Assembly: GCF_001643235.1 (NCBI RefSeq)
Contig: NZ_LQWY01000031.1
Location: forward strand, 26,522 to 90,521
From: Domibacillus aminovorans
GTDB lineage: Bacteria; Bacillota; Bacilli; Bacillales; Domibacillaceae
DNA length: 64,000 nt
Direction of reading: 5' to 3'
The notes beneath the pieces were generated by a model. That model was not told where the DNA came from and did not search any database. It saw only the letters and a program-made list of their open reading frames with translations. A program made the position numbers and the translations under genes. Shown here piece after piece: positions 54,229 to 62,406 of this stretch; position 1 is the stretch's first letter; every line of letters begins with the position of its first letter.

Positions 54229-55509
54229 TTAATGGCCTTCGTGACCTTCTCCGTCTGCCTGTACAATTTCAAGCTTCTCATCAATGATGCCCTGTGTTTC
54301 AAAAGAAATGGCTTCCTGGCCGCCAATGATAAAGCCATGATTATACGGTCCTTGTGTTGGATCGTCCTGGAACGTCGGCTTTATTGTCGCAAGGAAGTTA
54401 TACACCGGTTCAGTCACTTGTCCATCTTCGAGCCAGATCACCGGCGCATGTTTTCCTAAATGCGAGAAAGGTGCTCCTGTAAGAGCGAGATCAGGTGTTG
54501 CGCTTGAGACAAATGATACACCATGTCCCGGCTCTGTTAAGCCCCATCCAAATGATGTTTCCTCATCTTTAAACTTCGCGAATTCAATGGAGTTTGATAC
54601 CGGATCTTCACCTGCAATGCGCGTAACAGCTCCGTAATCACCCAGTTCTCTTTCGGTTTCTTTCGACACTATCGACTCCGGACCTAAAATATAGAGAGTG
54701 GCTTCTTTTCTTTTCTGCAATGCTTTTTTCGTTTCTTCCGGAATGCCGTCTTTCGTCACATATAAAACGGGTTCTGGCATATGAGCAATCCAGTTAATGG
54801 CCGGTATGGAATACGCTTTTGCTTCCTCATCAGCTGATACAATAATGACACTTTCAGGATATTCACCGCCAGATACGGCTGCATATTTTTCATCAACAGC
54901 TGCCGCAAATTGTGCTGGATCTGTACCTTCAATAGCTTCTACCTTATAATCAGCCAGCTGATTCGTTACGCTATCTGAAATGTCTCCCATCACCATAACC
55001 TGCGTACCTTCTTCATTTCCTATTGGATTCAAACGTTTGATCTCATTCAGTGTTTCTGCAGCTAGCTCATTTTTATCCGTCAGCAAAACAGGCCCATTAT
55101 TCGGATGATGAATCAGATCCGCTGCAGCCAGCCCAACCTGCCAGTTGTCCTTTGGCACTAAGATCACCGTACCCGGCTGGTTTTCTTCATGCGTTGCCGG
55201 CCAAATGGTCTGTGATGCAAGAATAGACGCTTGAACGGGATTTTGCGTATTTAAACGTGTTGTATTTTTTGTATTCGTCGTCAGTAGGTTTTCCTGTGCA
55301 TTTTCATTCAGCTTCTCTGGTGCCGCCGCAAATTCGGCTAATTTTTCATCAGATATACCGCTGCTCTTCTTTCCTTCCTCATCCATGTTTTCATGGTCCA
55401 TGCCATCCATATTTTGATCATCCATGTTATTCGAATCATTATTCGAACATGCTGCCAATGCGGTTGATAGTGCTGCCACAAGTACAAATCCTTTTAATCC
55501 TTTTTTCAT
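54229..55509 (-). CDS. Met/His/Asp-rich lipoprotein with cell-wall-binding-repeat-2-like domain
   Basis: 426 residues. Lipobox ALAAC near residue 20, then an Asn/Asp/Met/His-rich stretch (NMDGMDHENMDEE) that looks like a metal-binding segment, and a C-terminal GEGHEGH. The body (VILVPKDNWQVGLAAADL, GPVLLTDKNELAAE, VYIV-like strands) resembles the CWB2 (PF04122) family, which binds surface polymers. Anchored outside the membrane. GGAGG precedes the ATG by 9 bases. Upstream of the two-component genes but with its own terminator; likely a copper or other metal buffer or a wall-associated factor. Confidence 0.75.
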   Translation of the reverse strand: MKKGLKGFVLVAALSTALAACSNNDSNNMDDQNMDGMDHENMDEEGKKSSGISDEKLAEFAAAPEKLNENAQENLLTTNTKNTTRLNTQNPVQASILASQTIWPATHEENQPGTVILVPKDNWQVGLAAADLIHHPNNGPVLLTDKNELAAETLNEIKRLNPIGNEEGTQVMVMGDISDSVTNQLADYKVEAIEGTDPAQFAAAVDEKYAAVSGGEYPESVIIVSADEEAKAYSIPAINWIAHMPEPVLYVTKDGIPEETKKALQKRKEATLYILGPESIVSKETERELGDYGAVTRIAGEDPVSNSIEFAKFKDEETSFGWGLTEPGHGVSFVSSATPDLALTGAPFSHLGKHAPVIWLEDGQVTEPVYNFLATIKPTFQDDPTQGPYNHGFIIGGQEAISFETQGIIDEKLEIVQADGEGHEGH

Positions 55510-55554
55510 CCACTTTTTCCTCCATTCAATGACTGATTCTTTTTACCTTATCCG

Positions 55555-55743
55555 TTAAATGTGCAGATTTTGTGCATATTCGTTATTATTTCTGATTTTT
55601 TCTGTATCGCTTTTCCACCTATAACCATATCCTCGCGCCGTTCTTAAATATTCGTCGATTGGAAACGTTGTGACAAAATCATCTGCTCCAGCGTTTAATC
55701 CCTGCAATATCAGCTTTTTATCATATACCTTCTTTCTATTCAA
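55555..55743 (-). pseudogene. Remnant of an OmpR-family response regulator
   Basis: 62 codons: LNAGADDFVTTFPI matches the end of a receiver domain (normally GADDYVTKPF), and the next residues, DEYLRTARGYGYRWKSD, match the last strand region of the winged-helix domain (normally LRTVRGVGYRW). The central part of a regulator has been deleted in frame and the conserved Lys changed. Not functional as a regulator. Confidence 0.75.
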
Positions 55744-55864
55744 ATAAGTGTGAATATGCTCATTATGTAAAAGAATTGTGCAGAAATCGTGGAGTTTTTT
55801 TACGTTTAAAGAAAAAAAGAAAGGTAATAGTAGTTATGTAAAACAGTAAAGAGGAGGAGTGACA

Positions 55865-55975
55865 ATGAACCATAATTTCCATGATTGTATTCAAGCTTGT
55901 TTGGAATGTTTAGAGGCTTGTAATACATGTTTTGACAAATGTTTATCTGAAGACCATGTTTTTAATGGACAATAA
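55865..55975 (+). pseudogene. Truncated Cys-rich DUF326 (copper storage-like) protein
   Basis: 36 codons with the CxxxCxxC spacing of four-helix-bundle copper-binding proteins (Csp/DUF326): HDCIQACLECLEACNTCFDKC. Full members are about 105-130 residues; this one stops after the first helix hairpin (EDHVFNGQ). AGAGGAGG gives a strong ribosome binding site. Either a 3' deletion or a true micro-protein that keeps the six-Cys helix. Confidence 0.65.
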
Positions 55976-56111
55976 AGCTTTTTAATTCTGATACCATATA
56001 TGGAGTGGGAGGGGAGTGACCAACTCCCACCCTCCCCAATCTCCTCTCACACGGCCGCACGTATCGTTCGTATTAAGACACCTAACTTCTTCTGAAAGAT
56101 CACTGCATCTT

Positions 56112-57026
56112 TTAATTACAATGATCTTCTGATGAACAATCTTCTCCGCCTTCTTTATCGATTTGAATGGTGACGTGATGCAAATGAAATTCATCGAGAA
56201 GAAGTTTTTTCGCTTTTGATAAAACCATTTGATAATCTTCATCCTGATCGATCACTAGATGACAGCTGAGTGCTGGAAAATCGGATGTGATGGACCAAAC
56301 ATGCAAATCATGAACCTCTCTTACTTCATCCAGTGAAAGCAGCCTATTCTTTACTTCTTGAATATCCATGTTTAAAGGCGCACCTTCCATTAGTATATGG
56401 AAGGAATCTCTTGTTACACGGTACCCGCTGATGATAATTAAGATGGCCACAATAATACTGGCGATCGGATCCGCCAAATTCCAACCAAAAAACATAATGA
56501 ATAAGGCTGCAATAATCGCTCCGACCGATCCAAGCATATCCCCTATAACGTGTAAAAAGGCACTTCTCACATTTAAGTTTTCGTCTTTATCGCCTCTCAT
56601 TAAAATAAAGGCAGCCACAATATTGACGACTAAACCAAGAATGGAAATGATCAGCATCCCCCCACTGATAACCTCAGGCGGATTTATCAATCTTTGGTAT
56701 GCTTCAAAAAAGATATAAACCGATATGGCCATGAGTGTAATGCCGTTAATAAAGGCAGCCAGTATCTCAAAGCGTTTATAGCCGTATGTTTTTTTGCTCG
56801 ATGCTGCTCTTTGTCCGAATGTCAAAGCAACATAACTAAGACCAAGTGCAGCTGCGTCGCTTAACATGTGCCCCGCATCGGAAAGCAACGCCAGACTGTT
56901 TGTCATGATCCCGCCGATGACTTCCACAATCATGTACGTACTAATTAAGAAGAACGCCCATTTTAAAGCAGATTTATTACTGCTTCCATGATGGTGACTA
57001 TGATCATGTGAATGAGAATGTCCCAT
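56112..57026 (-). CDS. czcD: CDF-family cation exporter (CzcD-like)
   Basis: 304 residues. His-rich N-terminus (GHSHSHDHSHHHG), six membrane segments, metal-site motifs LLSDAGHMLSDA near residue 50 and HVIGDMLGSVG near 160, and a C-terminal cytoplasmic domain with HDLHVWSI near 240. Exports zinc, cadmium or cobalt in exchange for protons or potassium. GGGAG precedes the ATG. A G-rich/C-rich hairpin (GTGGGAG/CTCCCAC) lies downstream at about 56005-56035 without a T run. Confidence 0.93.
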   Translation of the reverse strand: MGHSHSHDHSHHHGSSNKSALKWAFFLISTYMIVEVIGGIMTNSLALLSDAGHMLSDAAALGLSYVALTFGQRAASSKKTYGYKRFEILAAFINGITLMAISVYIFFEAYQRLINPPEVISGGMLIISILGLVVNIVAAFILMRGDKDENLNVRSAFLHVIGDMLGSVGAIIAALFIMFFGWNLADPIASIIVAILIIISGYRVTRDSFHILMEGAPLNMDIQEVKNRLLSLDEVREVHDLHVWSITSDFPALSCHLVIDQDEDYQMVLSKAKKLLLDEFHLHHVTIQIDKEGGEDCSSEDHCN

Positions 57027-57133
57027 TGCTTTTCACTCTCCCTCTTTTAATATCACGCCATTAAAAATGAAGTAGCCGATAGAGAGTTCTTCGTAATCGA
57101 TTTACAGTTCCACCATCCAATGCATTATCCTCA

Positions 57134-57330
57134 TTAAAAATCATATTCCGCATTTTTCGCTTGATGAATGTCTGAGTATACATCAACAAATAGCACTGTG
57201 TCTTCCGCTAAACGCTCCATACGGAAAAGAATCTCATCATTGATAATTTCTGTTCTGTGGAGATCCTTTTCTTCGTTGTATAATCCATTGCTATTCGAGT
57301 CTTAGAGCCTGAGATTCCTACAATTTTCAT
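57134..57330 (-). pseudogene. Broken NADPH-dependent FMN reductase gene
   Basis: Starts well: GGAG 8 bases before an ATG, then MKIVGISGSKTRIA, the flavodoxin-like N-terminus of NADPH:FMN reductases. Within about 20 codons the frame shifts and a second frame gives NEEKDLHRTEIINDEILF and RLAEDTVLF, a plausible C-terminal helix, to a stop at 57134. At about 65 codons in all, against about 180 expected, the middle is deleted. It would have been the flavin-supplying partner of the adjacent LLM enzyme. Confidence 0.6.
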
Positions 57331-57342
57331 CCTAACCGCTCC

Positions 57343-58401
57343 TTATTTTTCAGCTGTATGTTTCTTAATCGCTGGCATAATTTCTGTTGCAATCAGCTCA
57401 ATGTTTTTCGCAATCTTATTGAACGGCACGCCACCAAAATCGATTTGTGCCATAAAGCGCTGTTGACCAAATAATTCGTATTGATAGAGCATTTTTTCGA
57501 TAATTTGTTGCGGGCTACCAACCATTAACGCATCGCGATAATCTGTAGATTGCGCAAACTGTTGTTTCGGATAGCCTCCACCACGTAATGCCTGCATACC
57601 AGAATTAGCATGTGGATAGTACTCACGAAGTGCATCCTGTGAATTTTCTGCTGTATAAAATAAACTCGTTGTTGCAATTGGTAAAGTGGCTGGATCAGAA
57701 CCACTACGTTCTGCTGCCTCACGATACGCATCAACCGAGACCTTAAAGTTGATAGCAGGACCACCAAGTGTTGTCAACATCATCGGTACCCCCGCATATC
57801 CAGCTTTAATCGCACTAGCAGGTGGGCCACCTACTGCACGCCAAATTGGCATATGACCATTTAGAGGCTGCGGCAAAATGGATGCATTTTCAAGCGGTGC
57901 ACGGAATTGACCTTCCCACGTTACCTTTTCCTCGTTATTTAACTTCATCAGAAGTTCCATTTTTTCTTCAAATAATTCTTCATAATCACGTACATCATAG
58001 CCAAGCAAGCTATACGCCCCAACGCGTGAGCCACGCCCAGCAACAATTTCAGCTCGACCTTTTGAGATTAAATCGAGTGTCGCAAAATCTTCATACACAC
58101 GAACGGGGTCCGACGTACTTAACACCGTTGCCGAGCTAGCAATTTTAATCTTTTTTGTTGCCTGTGCGATCGCCCCTAAAATGACCGTATGCGCCTGTGT
58201 TGTAAAATACGTTTGATGACTTTCACCGACAGCAAATGCATCTAGCCCCGCCTCATCTGCTAGCTTACTTGCCTCAATTAATTCTTGAATACGCTGTTTG
58301 GCACTAATCATTGAACCTGTATGTGGATTCGGTAAATGGTCGCCTATCGAATATAACCCGAATTCAAGTCCTTTATTTGTATCAATACGATATTGTTCCA
58401 T
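57343..58401 (-). CDS. LLM-class flavin-dependent oxidoreductase
   Basis: 352 residues, TIM-barrel bacterial-luciferase fold: LEFGLYSIGDHLPNP at the N-terminus, DAFAVGESHQTYF near 55, and GRAEIVAGRGSRVGAY near 120. Uses reduced flavin to oxidise a small substrate. ATG at 58401 with AAAGGAG 9 bases upstream; the ORF start at 58425 overlaps the preceding gene. Cotranscribed with the dioxygenase gene and with the broken FMN reductase. Confidence 0.88.
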   Translation of the reverse strand: MEQYRIDTNKGLEFGLYSIGDHLPNPHTGSMISAKQRIQELIEASKLADEAGLDAFAVGESHQTYFTTQAHTVILGAIAQATKKIKIASSATVLSTSDPVRVYEDFATLDLISKGRAEIVAGRGSRVGAYSLLGYDVRDYEELFEEKMELLMKLNNEEKVTWEGQFRAPLENASILPQPLNGHMPIWRAVGGPPASAIKAGYAGVPMMLTTLGGPAINFKVSVDAYREAAERSGSDPATLPIATTSLFYTAENSQDALREYYPHANSGMQALRGGGYPKQQFAQSTDYRDALMVGSPQQIIEKMLYQYELFGQQRFMAQIDFGGVPFNKIAKNIELIATEIMPAIKKHTAEK

Positions 58402-58417
58402 GTTTACTCTCTCCTTT

Positions 58418-59359
58418 TTAATCAAGTGGTGCTAACTTTGCTTCAATTTCTGCACGTCGTTCTTCTAAAAATGGTGGTAAATCTAATATTTTACCGAGCG
58501 CTTCGACCGTTGAATCTGCAGTAAATCCAGGACCATCTGTCGCAATTTCAAATAAAATACCGTTTGATTCACGGAAATATAAGCTTTGGAAGTAAAAACG
58601 ATCCACAATCCCTGTTGACTCGAAGCCACGTTCTTTAACGACCTCATCCCAATAGCGCAACTCATCTTCGTTCTTCACACGGATTGCTAAATGATGAATA
58701 CTTCCCTTTCCAGGCTTCTCACTTGGCCCTTCTTTCTGTTTGACGACAATCTCTCCAAATGACTGTCCAGCAACAGACTGATAAATTGCTTCTTTATCAG
58801 AACGAGACACTTCTGCATAACCCAACATGTCCTTTAATGTTTTCGCTAAGCGATGTAAGTAACGCACGGTTATTTCGATTGTGCCCATTCCTAAAATACG
58901 ATGCTTTTGCTCAACAATGGAGTCTTCCCATGCTGACCAATTTTCAGGGACCTCTTCGCCGTTATTATTTAACAAAATCATTCGTAAGCCTTCCGAATCT
59001 TCAAAATGTAAAGCATCTCGGCCGGCATATGTTGTAATTTCACCATGCTTTACACCTAATAACTCAAAACGTGTTTTCCAAAATATGAGACTTTCAAATG
59101 ACGGGACAAGTAAACCAATTTGTGTGATTGCATTTGTGCCACGCGTTGTTCTTCCAGCAATGGGCATTTCAAAAAACGACAACTCTGTTCCCGCACTACC
59201 TGTTAAATCTCCGTAAAATAAGTGATACATAGAAGGGTCATCTTGATTAACAGTCTTTTTCACTCTACGTAGCCCTAATACTCTTTGATAAAATTGATGA
59301 TTTATTTGAGCGTTTTTTGTAATCATCGAAATGTGATGATGTCCAGAAATTGTATACAT
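58418..59359 (-). CDS. mhqO: Ring-cleaving dioxygenase (MhqO/VOC family)
   Basis: 313 residues with two vicinal-oxygen-chelate halves: GHHHISMITKN at the N-terminus, and KGSIHHLAIRV near 215 holding metal ligands, with FEIATDGPGF near 270. Resembles MhqO and MhqA of the B. subtilis MhqR regulon, which cleave hydroquinone-type compounds. GGAGG lies before the ATG. First gene of the detoxification unit; a 12-bp palindrome lies just upstream. Confidence 0.88.
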   Translation of the reverse strand: MYTISGHHHISMITKNAQINHQFYQRVLGLRRVKKTVNQDDPSMYHLFYGDLTGSAGTELSFFEMPIAGRTTRGTNAITQIGLLVPSFESLIFWKTRFELLGVKHGEITTYAGRDALHFEDSEGLRMILLNNNGEEVPENWSAWEDSIVEQKHRILGMGTIEITVRYLHRLAKTLKDMLGYAEVSRSDKEAIYQSVAGQSFGEIVVKQKEGPSEKPGKGSIHHLAIRVKNEDELRYWDEVVKERGFESTGIVDRFYFQSLYFRESNGILFEIATDGPGFTADSTVEALGKILDLPPFLEERRAEIEAKLAPLD

Positions 59360-59381
59360 CGTTGTTCCTCCTTTTTATAAC

Positions 59382-59393
59382 TTGACTAGTCAA
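59382..59393. promoter_or_regulatory. Candidate MarR operator
   Basis: Perfect palindrome TTGACTAGTCAA in the 52-base gap between the MarR-type gene and the dioxygenase gene, next to a TTATAA. Fits a repressor site for the detoxification genes; not the same sequence as the known MhqR box. Confidence 0.55.
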
Positions 59394-59411
59394 ATGATGA
59401 TGTAAAAAAAA

Positions 59412-59855
59412 TTACTCAGGCGGTAATTCTTTTTTTTGACTATGTTTATGGACACGTGTCATCAGTGTGTATAGTGTTTTTTGTTCTTCTTCGTTTAATA
59501 CATCGTCAAAAAATGACGATTGAAAGGCAAGTTGTTCTGGCATTGCTTGTTCTAAAATAGATTCAGCTTTCTCTGTGAGGCTAATCGTTTTCGTTTTCCA
59601 ATCTTGCTTACGTATAATATAACCTTCTTTTTCAAGACGTACGAGCATACGCGAAATACCACCTTGCGTAACCGTCACTTTTTCGGCTAACTCCATTTGC
59701 GTGAGTGGCTGATAAATGCGAATTTGCATGAGTACATCAAATTGAGCAGTCGTTAAATCAAAACGTTTTAAAAAGTCATTCGACAGCTGGTTACTTTGGT
59801 TCGTAAAACGCATTAAACGTAACCAGATTAACGAGCCCATCGTATTATTACGCAT
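59412..59855 (-). CDS. MarR-family transcriptional regulator (MhqR-like)
   Basis: 147 residues: winged helix with [30 protein letters not shown] (about residues 50-82; quoted in part, [20 protein letters not shown]) and flanking dimerisation helices. Probably senses quinones or phenolics and represses the adjacent dioxygenase unit and itself. GGGGAGG precedes the ATG. Confidence 0.87.
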   Translation of the reverse strand: MRNNTMGSLIWLRLMRFTNQSNQLSNDFLKRFDLTTAQFDVLMQIRIYQPLTQMELAEKVTVTQGGISRMLVRLEKEGYIIRKQDWKTKTISLTEKAESILEQAMPEQLAFQSSFFDDVLNEEEQKTLYTLMTRVHKHSQKKELPPE

Positions 59856-59933
59856 TTCGTTTTCCTCCCCATCGCTAACCTTTTCATCACTTTACTACTC
59901 AATTGAAAAGATAGCAAGCGAAAAATCTCATAA

Positions 59934-59961
59934 AGCACTCATTTTATATAAAATGAGTGCT
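59934..59961. other. 28-bp perfect palindrome between marR and gerD
   Basis: Perfect inverted repeat AGCACTCATTTTAT/ATAAAATGAGTGCT. It may be a bidirectional terminator (gerD ends just to the right on the minus strand; T runs are only moderate) or an operator for the MarR gene, whose start is about 80 bases away. Confidence 0.55.
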
Positions 59962-60023
59962 AATTGTTTTTACGTGCATTTTCTTATTTCATATATTTTT
60001 TGCACCAAAACCTGTGCGGGTGT

Positions 60024-60686
60024 TTAGCTTCCACCACCTTGCTCTTGTCCGCCGCCACCACCACCGCCGCCACCGCCATCTGACTCTTGTTGGCCACTAC
60101 CCTTCTTTTGCTCAGAAGATTGCCCACCTTGCTGCCCAACCTCTTCAGCAGCCTTTAATAAAGTCTCCTGTATTTTTGCTTTATATAAAGGACTTGATAA
60201 TGTCTCCATTATCACATCTTGAAGGTGTTTCCTGAATTCTTGACTTTTCATTGAGGTTTGCAACGTTTTTTCCATTTCAGGATCTTGAAAAACTTCTATA
60301 AGCATTTTTTGATATTCAGGATCTGTCATTAAGCCTTTTATTACTTTTTCGTGCTCTTTTTGTATGCTTTTTGCAAAGCTTTTAGTAAATTTAGGATCTT
60401 CAAAGACCTTTTGCCAAAACTTTACCCCTTTATCAGATGTTAGGGTAGTTTGAATGGTATCAGTTACTATCTGTTGATCCATTACAAGGAACTGCTTCAT
60501 TTCTTCATCCTTCATTACTTCCTGAAGTGCTTTTTTTCCATCATCTGTTTTTAATATATCCACAACCATTTTCTTTGTTTCTTCATAATCCATTTGACCT
60601 GTGGATTCCTCTTTAGATGCACAGCCAGAGATCAGTACACTAACTATTGACATTGTTAAAATCATGAGGAGCGAGTATCTCTTCAT
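60024..60686 (-). CDS. gerD: Spore germination lipoprotein GerD
   Basis: 220 residues. Lipobox LISGC near residue 22, then a long helical domain (DYEETKKMVVDILKTDDGKKAL and repeats of D-x-E helices) as in GerD, the inner-membrane lipoprotein that clusters nutrient germinant receptors in spores. The C-terminus is a Gln/Gly/Ser tail including ten consecutive Gly. GGAG lies 11 bases before the ATG. A sigma-G-like promoter is possible (GTATAA, 17 bases, CAAAATA, near 60710-60740) but weak. Confidence 0.92.
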   Translation of the reverse strand: MKRYSLLMILTMSIVSVLISGCASKEESTGQMDYEETKKMVVDILKTDDGKKALQEVMKDEEMKQFLVMDQQIVTDTIQTTLTSDKGVKFWQKVFEDPKFTKSFAKSIQKEHEKVIKGLMTDPEYQKMLIEVFQDPEMEKTLQTSMKSQEFRKHLQDVIMETLSSPLYKAKIQETLLKAAEEVGQQGGQSSEQKKGSGQQESDGGGGGGGGGGQEQGGGS

Positions 60687-60960
60687 GTTAATCCAAGCTC
60701 CTTTCTATTTGCAATTTGCTATTTATATTTTGAATTAGTTAGGAGAAGTTATACGAGGAAAATGATGGTTCTGGTGCAAAAACCAGTGATAGACACATCG
60801 GATCTACATGGACTGTTCAATGACAGATTATTTGACAAAAAATAATTAATATATACAAAAAATGCTTGAACAGTTATTTATTATTTTGCCATTCAGTTAA
60901 AATTAGTCACCATCAATAATTTTCATTTTTGAAGCCATACTATGTTTTGAGGTGATGAAT

Positions 60961-61053
60961 ATGTATAAGCTGTTATCGCAGAATGACTTGGACAGAGTAG
61001 GATACGGAAGAATTTTAATGGATGATGTATTGAAAGCGAAGCAAAATAAATAA
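60961..61053 (+). CDS. Possible 30-residue protein
   Basis: MYKLLSQNDLDRVGYGRILMD followed by DVLKAKQNK; GAGGTG lies 8 bases before the ATG at 60961 (another ATG at 60955). Amphipathic, basic end. Not recognised. The remainder of the 520-base gap after gerD shows only a small CTGGT/ACCAG hairpin near 60770-60785. Confidence 0.35.
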   Translation: MYKLLSQNDLDRVGYGRILMDDVLKAKQNK

Positions 61054-61208
61054 AAAGAAGTATGAGAAAATATCTAAATATTTATACGTTGTTCTGTCAT
61101 TTAATCATTTTGTTTAATCTATAACCTGTGACTAAGACTTAGTTTTATACTTGGCACTCGAAGGGCATGCTGGTAACCTAGAGAAATTTGAGGAGGTAAA
61201 ATAAATTT

Positions 61209-62018
61209 ATGACTCTAAACAAAGAACTCCAGACCTTAAAAAAATATCACAGTGGTGAACGTGGCGTATTGAGTGTTTATTTAAACACCAACCCAGGTGA
61301 TCCAGACCAGCTAAACGGTGCATGGCAAATTCATTTAAAGAACGGTTTAAAGGATTTAGATAAGTATTTAACAGATTCCAAAAATGAAACTGAATTAAAA
61401 TTATTTAAAGAAGTTAAGAAAAAAGTATTAAAAGAAATCGATGATAATAAGGATGATTTGCACAAAGGAGTCGTCATTTTTGCTTCAAAGAACCCGGAAT
61501 TATGGTCGGTTCACTATGTGCAAGTCCCTGTTAAATCAAGCTTCCATTGGGAAGATCATCCAGTGCTGGAAGAATTGGAATATATGTACAAAGCATATCC
61601 AGAAGCAGGAATCATTTTGCCCAGCTTCGGGGAAGTTCGAATATTGGATACAGCAATGGGAATGGTCAAAGAAGATTTTTCTTACAGTTTCAATCCCAAC
61701 CTTGAAGAATGGGGAGAAAAGAAGAACATGGATCCCGATGGGAAACATGTAATCGGGAGTAGTAAAGTAGACTTTTTAGAGTCCCGGCTTAAAGAAAACT
61801 TGAAAAGGTTCTTTAAAGGCATGGGTACGAACGTAGAACGATTGAAGAAAGAAAGAGGCTGGATAGAGATCCATGTAGCGGGTGAAACCGAATTGGCCAT
61901 CGCTTTTGCTGAAACCTTACGAGAAAAACCGGCAAGCTGCATTTACAAAAACCTAAATAACAGCAAACCGGGTGAAGTGATAAATCAAGTTTTAGAAAAT
62001 TTACAAAAAGTTAAATAA
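61209..62018 (+). CDS. VLRF1-family aeRF1-type release factor
   Basis: 269 residues. The N-terminal GVLSVYLNTNPGDPDQ, GVVIFASKNPELWSVHYVQVP (in part, FASKNPELWSVHY) and VRILDTAMGMVKE segments match the bacterial VLRF1/baeRF family, related to archaeal-eukaryotic release factor 1 and Vms1 and thought to act on stalled ribosome-peptidyl-tRNA complexes. GAGGAGG lies about 11 bases before the ATG. The last 20 codons are repeated just beyond the stop codon. Single gene with terminator. Confidence 0.8.
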   Translation: MTLNKELQTLKKYHSGERGVLSVYLNTNPGDPDQLNGAWQIHLKNGLKDLDKYLTDSKNETELKLFKEVKKKVLKEIDDNKDDLHKGVVIFASKNPELWSVHYVQVPVKSSFHWEDHPVLEELEYMYKAYPEAGIILPSFGEVRILDTAMGMVKEDFSYSFNPNLEEWGEKKNMDPDGKHVIGSSKVDFLESRLKENLKRFFKGMGTNVERLKKERGWIEIHVAGETELAIAFAETLREKPASCIYKNLNNSKPGEVINQVLENLQKVK

Positions 62019-62058
62019 CAGCAAACCGAGTAAGGTGATAAATCAAGTTTTAGAAAAA
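61954..62058 (+). repeat. Tandem 58-bp direct repeat across the VLRF1 stop codon
   Basis: TAAATAACAGCAAACCG...TAAATCAAGTTTTAGAAAA occurs at 61954-62000 and again at 62012-62058 with three or four differences. The second copy lies after the stop and would encode NNSKPSKVINQVLEK. Confidence 0.8.
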
Positions 62059-62089
62059 TAAAAATGCTTTTATACTCGTCTTCACTTTG

Positions 62090-62126
62090 AAAAATCCTCC
62101 TTTTTTGACCAAGGGAGGATTTTTTC
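62090..62126 (+). terminator. Intrinsic terminator of the VLRF1 gene
   Basis: AATCCTCC/GGAGGATT stem with A run before and six T after. Confidence 0.85.
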
Positions 62127-62150
62127 ATCTTGAAATAAATTGTCTCATCT

Positions 62151-62305
62151 ATGAAAGATGAAGTAGATTATAAAGATTGTCAGAGTTTTGATAAGTTAAA
62201 AGAAGTTATTGATGAATATCTTCACGACTACAACCCGAAATGTATCAATGGTACCTAAAGAAAATGACTCCCGTTGAATACCCGAGTCACCTACTTACAG
62301 CTTAA
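62151..62305 (+). mobile_element. Remnant of an IS3-family transposase (OrfB C-terminus)
   Basis: MKDEVDYKDCQSFDKLKEVIDEYLHDYN (quoted in part: SFDKLKEVIDEYLHDYN) matches the end of the IS3 integrase core, then after a frameshift near 62240 the frame gives YQWYLKKMTPVEYPSHLLTA and a stop. This is the standard C-terminal signature (KKMTPVxYRxHL). The following CATTGTCC...GGGACGGTTCA at about 62325-62350 resembles an IS3 end. No 5' part is present. Confidence 0.8.
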
Positions 62306-62406
62306 TAACCTAGATCTTTTTATCATTGTCCAAAATCTGAGGGACGGTTCATAAATGCTGACAAGACCCTTTTATCAACCGTCAGTGCTATCGCCAAAAA
62401 ACAACC

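Noticed and set aside
54229..57026. A complete copper-resistance operon of the copZA type
   Set aside because: No CopA P-type ATPase, CopZ or CsoR is present; only a CDF exporter, a lipoprotein and remnants.
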